This document shows positions 36,975 through 45,729 of a stretch of DNA of 61,302 nucleotides, one piece after another; position 1 is the first letter of the stretch, and every line of letters begins with the position of its first letter. The stretch comes from Verrucomicrobiaceae bacterium (GTDB lineage: Bacteria > Verrucomicrobiota > Verrucomicrobiia > Verrucomicrobiales > DEV007): assembly GCA_009936795.1 (NCBI GenBank), contig JAACDM010000019.1, positions 1-61,302 of the forward strand, given 5' to 3'. The notes under the pieces were generated by a model. The model was not told where the DNA came from. It worked only from the letters and a program-made list of their open reading frames with translations, and did no database searches. The position numbers were made by a program, and so were the translations under genes.

Positions 36975-37966
36975 AGCCTCCGCCCCTCCACAAGGTGCTC
37001 TGAAGCAAGGGCCAACCATGGTTCATGACCTGCGTCCGGCCCCGCTTCGTTCTGAGCCTTGGCGATTGCCTCGGCAACCTGCTTCAGCGCCTCTTCCTGC
37101 CATTTGCGGACCTCCATCCCATCGAAATAGGCGGTGGCAACATCGATCGGATCGCGTCCGGAGGGTTCCTCTCTCAGAGCTGGATCGACATAGGAAGCAT
37201 CGTCGTGTTCTCCATGCCCAGCGAGACGTAGAAGTTTCCCTACGACCATCTGTGGTTTGCCCGTTGCCCGCGCAGCAGCCACGGCTTCGGTGAACGTTTC
37301 CAAGCACGCTCGTAGATCGGTCCCATCGACCACGTACCCTTGAATACCATAGCCGCGGGCGCGATCGACCAGATTCTCGCAGGCGTATTGCCGATCTGTC
37401 GGCGTTGAGTACGCATACTGGTTATTCGCGACCGCAACGACTAGTGGAAGCCCTTCGACGGCGGCCATGTTAACAGCTTCATGAAAGGACCCCGTCGAGG
37501 TGGCACCATCGCCGATGCTCGTGGCCCCCACACACGTCGCCTTTCCTTGCAGGCGGCGGGCCAGCAGCATTCCTGTCACGACCGAGACTAAGGCCCCCAG
37601 ATGGCTGATCATGGCAGGCAAACCTTCCTGGGGACGGCCTCGGTGAATGTTTCCATCTCGACCGCGCATGGGGCCAGCAGCGGAGCCAAGGTAGGCACGC
37701 ACAGGATCGAGCAAGGGCTCGCCAAAGGCGAGACGACCGGACATGTCCCGAATCAAACCGCCGAAGATGTCGCCGTCTTTCTTCGAAAGGCAGGCTCCCA
37801 AGGCACCGCTAAAGGCTTCTTGGCCTCGCCCCAAATACACACCTCCGACAATCGATCCGCCTGCACGATAGAGACTAGCAATCCGGTCTTCTAACGTACG
37901 TGCCAAGAGCATCCAGCGAAAGGTGGAGCGAAGTTTCTCGGAAGACACGGTGGATGGAGTGGACAT
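36971..37966 (-). CDS. 2-oxo acid dehydrogenase E1 component, alpha subunit
   Basis: This 331-residue subunit binds thiamine diphosphate and carries out decarboxylation in the E1 alpha2-beta2 enzyme. The TPP motif begins with GDGATSTGSFHEA and ends with NNQYAYSTP. The phosphorylation-loop region near GHGEHDDASY is also typical. I prefer ATG 37966 because family members begin shortly before the first helix (LRSTFRWMLLARTLEDR); an in-frame ATG at 38029 would add 21 residues. It overlaps the beta gene by 4 bp. Confidence 0.88.
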   Translation of the reverse strand: MSTPSTVSSEKLRSTFRWMLLARTLEDRIASLYRAGGSIVGGVYLGRGQEAFSGALGACLSKKDGDIFGGLIRDMSGRLAFGEPLLDPVRAYLGSAAGPMRGRDGNIHRGRPQEGLPAMISHLGALVSVVTGMLLARRLQGKATCVGATSIGDGATSTGSFHEAVNMAAVEGLPLVVAVANNQYAYSTPTDRQYACENLVDRARGYGIQGYVVDGTDLRACLETFTEAVAAARATGKPQMVVGKLLRLAGHGEHDDASYVDPALREEPSGRDPIDVATAYFDGMEVRKWQEEALKQVAEAIAKAQNEAGPDAGHEPWLALASEHLVEGRRL

Positions 37967-38106
37967 TGGAGGCGTCTGGCAGCGCGAATCCTCTAGCATG
38001 TGGGAAAGGAGACGCAAACCCTGCGCCATGAATTCTCACTAGCTGGACGCAGGAACGCCATCCTCAGGAAAACCAAAGGACGGCGCTCGCTGTTTGTTAA
38101 AAGGAA

Positions 38107-38520
38107 TTAGCCTTTCAGTGCGGTGAGACCGGCAGTGATCTTGTCGAGTGCGGGCTGGATAGCGCCACCGACGCCTGGAATAGCAGTCACTTTTGCAATC
38201 AATGCTTCGAGTTGAGGGGCGAAATTCTCGATCGCTTCAGTCACCAAAGCCTTCGCTGGAGCTGGAAGATTGGCTAGGAGCCCCTGCACGTTGGAGAGCT
38301 GGAAACCGACACCATCGAGGTCAGGTAAAGCTTCTTTGGCTTTGTCGATTGCCGCGCCAGCATCGGCATCAGCAATGCCTTGGAGCGATGATGTCGCACC
38401 TTTCAGAGCATCGGCGAGGCCAGCAACGTCATCGGGAATCTTGAGTTTATTGCAGGAGCTGAGGCTGAAGACTGCGATCGCCGCAAGTAACAAAGAGGAG
38501 ATGAGAGTAGATCTCTGCAT
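38107..38520 (-). CDS. Small helical lipoprotein
   Basis: This 137-residue protein has a lipoprotein signal with lipobox LSSC, the acylated Cys at residue 23, so it is anchored in a membrane. The mature part is Ala/Leu-rich and organised as short amphipathic helices (ADALKGATSSLQGIADADAG, and similar). The family is not recognised. It stands alone downstream of the E1 alpha gene, on the same strand 587 bp upstream of the DUF1501 gene. The gap 38521-38640 shows nothing further. Confidence 0.7.
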   Translation of the reverse strand: MQRSTLISSLLLAAIAVFSLSSCNKLKIPDDVAGLADALKGATSSLQGIADADAGAAIDKAKEALPDLDGVGFQLSNVQGLLANLPAPAKALVTEAIENFAPQLEALIAKVTAIPGVGGAIQPALDKITAGLTALKG

Positions 38521-38640
38521 AGCCCGTGAGATTGAATCGAATATCGCATTTTCACAAACAATTTTACAAAAAGTCGACGGAATTCTTAGACGGTAAGGCC
38601 TTCTCCATTGATCACGATCACAAATTCAGAGAGAAGCCTG

Positions 38641-40119
38641 TTACCCAATGATGTCATTTACCACGTGGCCATGCACATCGGTTAGCCTGAAATAACGACC
38701 TTGAAATCGGTAGGTAAGCTGTTCGTGATTAATTCCTAACAAATGCAATAATGTGGCCTGGAAATCATGGACGTGCACGGGATTCTCCATCGCGTTAAAG
38801 CCCAGGTCATCGGACGCTCCATAGGTCATTCCAGGCTTCACGCCACCACCGGCCATCCACACGGTAAACGCATAGGGATGATGATCACGGCCCCAACGGA
38901 CGCGATTGTTGATATCTCCCTGGATGAACGGTGTCCGCCCGAATTCGCCGCCCCAAATTACCAGCGTATCGTCTAACAATCCACGCATCTTGAGGTCTTG
39001 GACCAAGGCAGCGCTCGCTTGGTCCGTATCTTTGCATTGCGTGTAAAGCTCTGTCGTTAGGCTGTTGTGCTGATCCCAGCCAGCATGCATGCATTGAACA
39101 TAGCGAACCCCGCGTTCAGCGAGTCTCCGTGCCATTAGGCAATTGTAGGCAAAGGTGCCGGGCTCACGAACCTGGGGGCCGTACATGTCCAGCACATGGT
39201 CCGGCTCATCCGAGAAATCCGTAAGTTCTGGGACAGACGTTTGCATCTTGTAGGCCATTTCATACTGAGCGATGCGAGTCTGGATCTCCGGATCGCCGAC
39301 CTCGGCGTATTTCTGATGGTTAAGTTCGGCAAGGTCATCTAGAAGACCCCGGCGGAGCTTGGCGCTCATGCCATCAGGATTCGAGAGATAGAGCACTGGG
39401 TCCTTGCTTCCTCGGAACTTGGCACCTTGGAATCGCGTGGGGAGAAAGCCTGAGCCCCAGTAGAAATCGTAGAAGATCTGGCCACAACTGGTATCTTTGC
39501 TCACCGAGGTCATGACGACAAAGCCCGGAAGATCCTCCGAAGGCGAACCCAAGCCGTAATTTAACCAAGCCCCGAGCGTCGGGCGACCGGGTATCTGGGC
39601 GCCACTGAGGAGAAAGGAGATCGCTGGGGCGTGATTCACCGCATCGCTGTGCATGCTCTTGATGAAGCAGAGATCATCAACAACTTTCGCAGTGTGCGGC
39701 ATGAACTCGCTGACCCAGGCACCACTCTTGCCGTGTTGCGCGAAAGGTTCTACGGGTTCTAACATCAGCTTGCCGGACGGGTCGCCGGTCATGGTGCTGA
39801 AGCGCTTGTCGCCAAGATACTCCTCTGGGACAGGCTTGCCGTGCATCTCATGGAGCCGCGGCTTGTAGTCGAAGAGATCCACATGGGTAGGCGCGCCGTT
39901 TTGAAACAGGTAGATGACACGCTTGGCTTTGGGCGCAAAGGTCGAGGCGACGGGCGAGTCAGCCGCCATAAGGCCGTCTTTGCCTAAAAGAGTGGCGAGC
40001 GCCGCACCTCCGATGCCCTTGGCCGAACGCCCAAAGAAGTGTCTGCGATTCATCGCCAACTGGCGCTCTTGCACCGGGCTCGGCGAATTCGGATTGAGGA
40101 TATTCCAGGCGTCGCTCAT
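38641..40119 (-). CDS. DUF1501 (sulfatase-like) secreted protein
   Basis: This 492-residue protein has a twin-arginine-like leader (NRRHFFGRSAKGIGG, about residues 24-38). The DUF1501 body belongs to the alkaline-phosphatase/sulfatase-like superfamily. It has FLFQNGAPTHVDLFDYKP-type residues near the start, [10 protein letters not shown] near 400 and HHPYAFTVWMAGGG, all conserved in this PVC-abundant family. ATG 40119 overlaps the upstream gene's stop as TAATG, so I reject a longer in-frame start at 40362. It is the last gene of the sialidase-DUF1549-DUF1501 operon. The enzymatic activity of DUF1501 is not established. Confidence 0.88.
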   Translation of the reverse strand: MSDAWNILNPNSPSPVQERQLAMNRRHFFGRSAKGIGGAALATLLGKDGLMAADSPVASTFAPKAKRVIYLFQNGAPTHVDLFDYKPRLHEMHGKPVPEEYLGDKRFSTMTGDPSGKLMLEPVEPFAQHGKSGAWVSEFMPHTAKVVDDLCFIKSMHSDAVNHAPAISFLLSGAQIPGRPTLGAWLNYGLGSPSEDLPGFVVMTSVSKDTSCGQIFYDFYWGSGFLPTRFQGAKFRGSKDPVLYLSNPDGMSAKLRRGLLDDLAELNHQKYAEVGDPEIQTRIAQYEMAYKMQTSVPELTDFSDEPDHVLDMYGPQVREPGTFAYNCLMARRLAERGVRYVQCMHAGWDQHNSLTTELYTQCKDTDQASAALVQDLKMRGLLDDTLVIWGGEFGRTPFIQGDINNRVRWGRDHHPYAFTVWMAGGGVKPGMTYGASDDLGFNAMENPVHVHDFQATLLHLLGINHEQLTYRFQGRYFRLTDVHGHVVNDIIG

Positions 40120-42410
40120 TATTCTTTGGTCAAGGTCTCGTCGAGGTTGAGAACGTTTAGGCAAAGGGCCGTCCAAGCGGCGTGTTCGACCTCCGACAGC
40201 TCCCCGTGCCGTTCTGCGACGCCATGATTGAGAAAGCGCTTGGCCTCTTCCGGAGCCGCTTCGAAGGCCGTCATCGCGCGATTTAAACTGCGTTTCCAGA
40301 CTGCGATCTCGCTGATCTTGGGTACTCGTCCAAGGACCTGAATTCCAATGAATTCCATGCACTCCGCGGCGTCGTTAGTTTGTGTTAGTAATTGACTAGA
40401 AAGAGCACGAGCTGCTTCCACAAAGGTGACGTCATTCAAGGTCGTCAGGGCGTGCATGGGCGTGTTCGTTCGCAGTGGCTTGACCTCGCAAACCTGTCTC
40501 TTGGCCGTATCGAAGAACAGCGAAGGGCCCACAATGCGACGCCAGAACGTGTAGAGGCTGCGGCGATGCAACTCTTGACCCTTGCCTTGCGAATAGCGCT
40601 TCTTTCCAAACGTGGCCTCAGCCCAGATACCTTGCGGCTGGTAAGGGTAAACAGGACGTCCGCCGATCTCCGGTTGCAGGAGCCCGGAAACTGCCGAAGC
40701 CTGATCGCGAAGCATCCACGACGGCATGCGGAATCGTGGCCCACGCGCCAGGAGACGATTGTCAGGATCGCGTTCGTGGACTTCAGGTGAGGCGATCTTT
40801 GAGCTCCGTTGGTAGGTTTCACTCGTGACGATCGTGCGGATGAGCCGCTTGAGATTCCAACCGGATTCTACGAATTCCACAGCCAGCCAATCGAGAAGTT
40901 CCTTCTGTCTGGGATACTCTGACTGAACCCCGAAATCCTCTGCCGTCTTCACCAATCCGATTCCAAAGAGCATCTGCCAGAAGCGATTGACCGTTACCCG
41001 TGCCGTGAGCGGGTGATTCGGGGAAACAAGCCAGCGGGCGAGATCCAGGCGGTCCGCGTCCTCAGGATCGGGTAGGGGAGGCAGGGCTTCCGGAACACCT
41101 GCTTCAACCTCTTCGCCTCGCTGATCGTAAAGTCCTGTCTTCAGGATGTAGGTTGGGCGATGTTTTTCTCGGTCCTTCATGACCATGACCTTAGGAATAC
41201 GGCCGCGCGTTTGATTGAGAGCCTTCTTCGCTTCTTCGATTCTCTTCGGATCCTTCATGGCCTTCAGGGCCGTTTCTTGCTCAGCAATGGCATTCTTCTG
41301 AGCCTCGTTGGGTATGGCGAGCACGGGCGCCGTTTGAGCATTGCCACCACCGCCATCGACAGGCGTCTGATTGAAGAAGGCGTTGAACTGGTAATACTCA
41401 CGTTGTTTCAGAGGATCGAATTTGTGATCATGACAGCGACAACAGTTTAATGTTAGTCCCAACCAAACCGTTCCCATGGTCTCTGCCATGTCCATGACAT
41501 AATCCACCCGATTCTCTTCCGGAATCCGACCGCCTTCACCGTTGATCATGTGGTTGCGATTGAATCCCGTGGCCAAGATCTGCTCATGCGTCGCCTCGGG
41601 CAAGAGATCTCCAGCCAGTTGCCAAATCGTGAAGTTATCAAACGAGAGGTTCTCATTGAAGGCCTTCACGACCCAATCTCGCCATGGCCACATGGTTCGC
41701 TCATTGTCGCCCTGATAACCATTGGTATCGGCATAGCGTGCGGCTTCTAGCCAATCCCAAGCCATCCGCTCGCCATATGCGGGCGATTCCAGAGTCTCGT
41801 CCACGAGCCTTTCCCAGGCATCTGGTTGGGAGTCATTTAAGAAAGCGGCCGTTTCTTCAGGTGTAGGCGGCAAACCCGTGAGATCCAGTTTGAGACGTCT
41901 AATTAAGGTGGCTCGTGGGGCGCGCTCATTCGGAGTGAGGCGCTCTTCAGCAAGGGTTCGCTCGACAAGATGGTCAATCGTATGGCCCTCAGTAGGAGGA
42001 CGTTTGGGGATTTCGAAGGCCCAGTGCCGCCCCCAGGGTGCGCCCTGAGAAATCCACTGCCGCATGGTTTCTCGCTGAACTCTCGTCAGAGAACGACCCA
42101 CCTCAGGTGGCGGCATTTGTTCATCCGGATCCTGATGGGTGATGCGTGAGAGAAGGACGCTCTCACTTGGTGTCGCCACATCAATCACGCGATAGCCATC
42201 GCGCTGTCGCTTCACATCGTCTTCATCGTCTAGGCGTAAATCACCTTTGCGGCCATCTTTCGCATCTGGTCCATGACAGGCGAAGCAGTTGTCCGAAAGG
42301 ATGGGTAAGATGTCGCGTGCAAAGTCCACATCCTTGCCGTGAACCTGAGGTGCTGCGAGAAGGCTGACGATGATGAGTAAAAGGCGATTCAAGATCACCT
42401 TTAACCGCAT
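40119..42410 (-). CDS. DUF1549/DUF1553 protein with N-terminal cytochrome-c-like domain
   Basis: This 763-residue protein has a signal peptide. A planctomycete-type cytochrome domain follows with CFACHGPD (Cys42, Cys45, His46 approximately). Next come DUF1549 (about 150-355, with LVDETLESPAYGERMAWDWLEAARYADTNG in several pieces and CCRCHDHKFDP) and DUF1553 (about 460-740, NRFWQMLFGIGLVKTAEDFG). This domain order is a PVC hallmark and nearly always accompanies a DUF1501 gene. Location is the periplasm or outer surface. It lies 18 bp downstream of the sialidase gene and is probably in one operon with it. Confidence 0.88.
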   Translation of the reverse strand: MRLKVILNRLLLIIVSLLAAPQVHGKDVDFARDILPILSDNCFACHGPDAKDGRKGDLRLDDEDDVKRQRDGYRVIDVATPSESVLLSRITHQDPDEQMPPPEVGRSLTRVQRETMRQWISQGAPWGRHWAFEIPKRPPTEGHTIDHLVERTLAEERLTPNERAPRATLIRRLKLDLTGLPPTPEETAAFLNDSQPDAWERLVDETLESPAYGERMAWDWLEAARYADTNGYQGDNERTMWPWRDWVVKAFNENLSFDNFTIWQLAGDLLPEATHEQILATGFNRNHMINGEGGRIPEENRVDYVMDMAETMGTVWLGLTLNCCRCHDHKFDPLKQREYYQFNAFFNQTPVDGGGGNAQTAPVLAIPNEAQKNAIAEQETALKAMKDPKRIEEAKKALNQTRGRIPKVMVMKDREKHRPTYILKTGLYDQRGEEVEAGVPEALPPLPDPEDADRLDLARWLVSPNHPLTARVTVNRFWQMLFGIGLVKTAEDFGVQSEYPRQKELLDWLAVEFVESGWNLKRLIRTIVTSETYQRSSKIASPEVHERDPDNRLLARGPRFRMPSWMLRDQASAVSGLLQPEIGGRPVYPYQPQGIWAEATFGKKRYSQGKGQELHRRSLYTFWRRIVGPSLFFDTAKRQVCEVKPLRTNTPMHALTTLNDVTFVEAARALSSQLLTQTNDAAECMEFIGIQVLGRVPKISEIAVWKRSLNRAMTAFEAAPEEAKRFLNHGVAERHGELSEVEHAAWTALCLNVLNLDETLTKE

Positions 42411-42428
42411 GAACGGGAATCGTTTCAG

Positions 42429-43607
42429 TTACAAGCCGAGTTCTGCCAGTTGGACCGTTTGAAAAACTAGGTTGGCGACACTGGACTCGTAGATGATTCC
42501 AATCGTGCGCTCATCGACCATCGCGAGGCTCGAATAACCTCGACCACTGCCTTCATCGAGCAAGACCCGGTGCTTCTCCGGCCAGGTCTTTCCGTCATCG
42601 AGACTCGCCTGGATGGTCATGTGACGTCTCTTATATTTGTCGCGTGGATTTGAGAAAAGAAGCACGTGGCGACCATCTGCTAGTGTGTGGCTGATCATCG
42701 ATGCCATGCATACCGGCTCAGGCAGGGCTCCGTGATCGGCAGAGTGGACGGTCCAACTTTTGCCGAAATCACTCGTCACCGAGAGTGCGCGCCCGTTCGT
42801 CTCCGACTTGTCCTTGCGATTCCGATTATCGCGCATGTTTAGCAGCAGGCTGCCATCAGAAAGGGCGGCCACCGCACATTCGGTCGTGTCCTTTCGAGCT
42901 GCGGCCCCCAGCGTCCAGTTCTTCCCGTGATCCCGGCTCCACATGAAGTTAGAGAAGGGAAGCCCCTCATCATCTCGCCCCTGAGTCGGCATGACGAGCG
43001 TCCCATCTTTCAACGCGATGCCATTCCCAGGAGCCGGTGCAAAGAGCCACCAAGACTCCTGTTTCAGCTCACGTGTCCAGTTCTTCGGCTTACTCCAGGT
43101 CTTGCCATCGTCGTCCGAGGTCACCATGAGAAACTGAGCGGTCTCATGGATGCCATAGCCTGGCTCGGATCCGCGGCCCTGCCATTGATGCGTGCCGGGT
43201 TTCCCATGGGTCCACACGGCAGAGACAAAGATACGGCCGTTTGATGGATCAATTAAGATGTTAGGATCAGAACAGCCGTTCTCTTTCTGCGGCTTGCCTC
43301 CAAACTCGCCCATATCCATGATCGGGCGCGGGGATTCCCAAGTCTTGCCGCCATCAGCTGAACGGGACAGTCCGATATCGATGTGTTCTTGTAAGTCCTT
43401 CGAGGAGTTGTATCGCAAGTCGTAGACAGCCAGCAGGGTTCCCACGTTTGTCCGAGCCATGGCCGGAATCCGCGTCGTGTGGCAGTCTTGCTCGCCTTGG
43501 CGATGAATGATGACCGCAGGACGCTGGATTCCTGGAATAACTGGTTCTCCAGGCGCTGTTGTTGCCAGCATGAGGAAGGCGAAAAAGGCGGATGCGAGAG
43601 GTCTCAT
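42429..43607 (-). CDS. Secreted exo-alpha-sialidase
   Basis: This 392-residue glycoside hydrolase (GH33-like) should release terminal sialic acids outside the cell. It has a signal peptide, then the RIP motif in TRIPAM at about residue 46, whose Arg belongs to the substrate-binding triad. Asp-box repeats SADGGKTW, SDDDGKTW, SRDHGKNW, SDFGKSW and SLDDGKTW mark the six-bladed propeller. ATG 43607 is chosen because CAGGAG lies about 6 nt upstream, while in-frame ATGs at 43613 and 43652 leave no such site. It is divergent from padR and heads the operon with the DUF1549 and DUF1501 genes. Confidence 0.9.
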   Translation of the reverse strand: MRPLASAFFAFLMLATTAPGEPVIPGIQRPAVIIHRQGEQDCHTTRIPAMARTNVGTLLAVYDLRYNSSKDLQEHIDIGLSRSADGGKTWESPRPIMDMGEFGGKPQKENGCSDPNILIDPSNGRIFVSAVWTHGKPGTHQWQGRGSEPGYGIHETAQFLMVTSDDDGKTWSKPKNWTRELKQESWWLFAPAPGNGIALKDGTLVMPTQGRDDEGLPFSNFMWSRDHGKNWTLGAAARKDTTECAVAALSDGSLLLNMRDNRNRKDKSETNGRALSVTSDFGKSWTVHSADHGALPEPVCMASMISHTLADGRHVLLFSNPRDKYKRRHMTIQASLDDGKTWPEKHRVLLDEGSGRGYSSLAMVDERTIGIIYESSVANLVFQTVQLAELGL

Positions 43608-43696
43608 AGCCATCTCCTGAAACCACCCACAGCGAAATGGTCTCGATATCAACGTTTTTGCTTTAGTAACCTAGATCTGCTATGTATAGAGGTGCT

Positions 43697-44032
43697 ATGA
43701 TTAACAAGGACCTCGTGGCAGCCTCCTCGCGACCGCTGGTGTTGACGATCCTCGCCGATGGCGAGAGCTACGGCTATGCCATCATCCAACGAGTGCGCGA
43801 GTTGTCCGGCGAGGAAATGCAGTGGACCGACGGAATGCTTTATCCCATTCTGCATCGGTTAGAGCGCCAGGAACTCATTCAATCGGAGTGGAAGAAAGCG
43901 GACTCCGGGCGTCGCCGGAAGTATTACAGACTCGTTTCTGCTGGGAAGACGGCCTTGAAGGAGGAGCAACGACAGTGGAAAGTGTTACAAGACACGCTGG
44001 ACAATCTATGGAGGAAGCCATGTCTGACTTAA
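43697..44032 (+). CDS. PadR-family transcriptional regulator
   Basis: This 111-residue protein has a winged helix typical of PadR (LVAASSRPLVLTILADGE, then SYGYAIIQRVRELSG, MLYPILHRLERQELI and GRRRKYYRLVSAGK). ATG 43697 begins the standard family N-terminus; an in-frame ATG at 43682 is less likely. Its 3' end overlaps the HAAS/Wzz gene by 13 bp, and PadR-HAAS gene pairs are common, so it presumably autoregulates and controls that gene. It is divergent from the sialidase operon, with about 90 bp between the coding regions. Confidence 0.9.
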   Translation: MINKDLVAASSRPLVLTILADGESYGYAIIQRVRELSGEEMQWTDGMLYPILHRLERQELIQSEWKKADSGRRRKYYRLVSAGKTALKEEQRQWKVLQDTLDNLWRKPCLT

Positions 44033-45342
44033 AAGAAGCGATCGCGATTTGGAGGGAACGGGCCGCAACGCATTTGCCGAGTGAAGCGCTGGAGGAGTAG
44101 GAGATTCATCTGCAAGACGCCGTTGAGGCGCGCATCGACGAAGGCACGAAAGCGGAAGAGGCCTTCGTCCTCGCCACACACTAGCTAGGTAACCTGCAGC
44201 ATGTTGGCAAGGAGATCAGCCATGAGCTGGGCGAGCCACCGGTCAGCTCCCCTAGTCGGCGGCCCTGGTTAGCTATTGCTGCTCCAGCCCTGATTTGTGT
44301 GGCCATCCTGTTTGGAGTCGAGTGCTTTCGTGTCTTTTGGATAGATCGTTACGAGAGCCAAGTAACCTTTGAAGTGCTTCCCAAGGGCGCTGGGAGTCGC
44401 GTGTCGATCTTCGACAACAAGTCCATCCCTTCTGAGGAAACAGTGGACGTGAATACTCAACTTGAGGTGATTCAGAGCCGAAACACGCTCTACCACGTCG
44501 TCGATAGTCTGAAACTCAACGAGAATTGGGAAGTGACTCGCGTTGATGCGGTAGAACGTTTGATTGATGCGCTAACAGTCACACAGTTTGGCGACGCAAT
44601 GATCGCAAAGGTCGGCTACATTGGTTCTCACGACGCCCAGATGGTGGCTAATATCGCGAACAATGCCGCAGCGGCCTATCAGAACCGGACCATTTCGCTC
44701 TGGAGTGAGAAGATGAACAACGCACTTGATACTCTACAGAAGCAACTGAAAGACCAGAGTGACAGGGTCGAGGAGGCCCGTTTGCGCATGTTAGATCTTG
44801 GGGAACGTTATCGTATTGTGCCTGAAACTGTTGCGCTGGCGAACGAAGCGGTCCAAGAAACCGTGGCAGCGACTCGGGCGGATGAGCTTGCTCTGGCGAA
44901 AGGCCTCGATAAGTCGGAGGAAGATTCACTGAGGCAAGAGCTTCGCGCTCTTGCCGATGTATCGGAAGGGGCCAAAGACAGGGCCATGGATGTGCGAAGA
45001 AAGATCGCAGAGTAAGAGGAGGCCACGAATGAATACGAGCTACAGACTCAGATGCTGCATAGCATGCAGGAATCCTACGCCAAAGGGCAGGTGAACCTCA
45101 CCATACCGCTGGTCCTGATCACGATTCACGAGCAAGCTGAAGTGGCGATAAGCCCTCTAAGAGAATCCTGGTTAAACCTCTTATAGAGTGTCTTCGCCAA
45201 GGGCTGGCCTTGGATTATTAGCTCCGGACTGGCAGGATGGTGGATTTCCCAGCAGCGACGTCTTCGTCAGCGCCACGCATTCCAAGAGGCCATTCTGCCG
45301 AAATCAGTCACGCAGACAAAGGAAGAGATTTCTTGGGCGTAA
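44020..45342 (+). pseudogene. HAAS/permease-prefix domain fused to Wzz-like protein, four in-frame stops
   Basis: One uninterrupted-phase frame runs from ATG 44020 to TAA 45340 but contains TAG 44098, TAG 44182, TAA 45013 and TAG 45184. Codons before and after the first two stops read IWRERAATHLPSEALEE, EIHLQDAVEARIDEG and FVLATH, the HAAS/permease-prefix domain usually paired with PadR. A transmembrane segment at about 44262-44340 follows, then a Wzz-like periplasmic domain (YESQVTFEVLP, ALTVTQFGDAMI), a long coiled coil, LTIPLVLITIHEQAEVAISP, and a final hydrophobic segment near 45205-45245. No frameshift occurs. The stretch 44299-45015 alone could be translated from an internal start. Confidence 0.7.
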
Positions 45343-45729
45343 GATCTTCTCATTTGAGAACAAGCCGAATGAACATCTCGATCTTCATGCGGTCTCAACC
45401 TGTGGCTCCTCTTGGAAGGCCGGGTGGTCTTCCAGAATAAGAGAACGGCGAGACTTCACAGGCATCCCTGGAGGTGGGGGCTCGCCAATCACCCCGTCCC
45501 TTGCCATTCTCTGCACATTTATTACAATCATTACAATAGATGTGAGTTTCGGCGGGTAGATATATATTTACAATAATTAACATATTATGCCAGAAGATGG
45601 CTCTCGCTTGAAACCTCTAGAAAAAGTGGTTGATGGTAGAATTTGCGCCTCTTAGTTTCGCGTCCCTCCGCGGTCGGTTCTTCATTCCGGCCCCTAGCCC
45701 CTTAAACCTACTACAAATCCACCCTCGAG
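45343..45729. other. 387-bp gene-free region
   Basis: No convincing gene lies here. The stretch 45515-45590 is A/T-rich and contains three TTACAAT copies (two 9 bp apart near 45521-45540, one near 45570), which may be promoter-proximal sequence for the SurA/PpiD-like gene. Open frames in the region have no leader, motif or family resemblance. Confidence 0.5.

Noticed and set aside
45188-45583. Several ORFs of 60-120 codons downstream of the HAAS/Wzz-like gene
   Set aside because: They overlap on both strands, and the +1 phase continuing the HAAS/Wzz frame gives the better explanation up to 45342.
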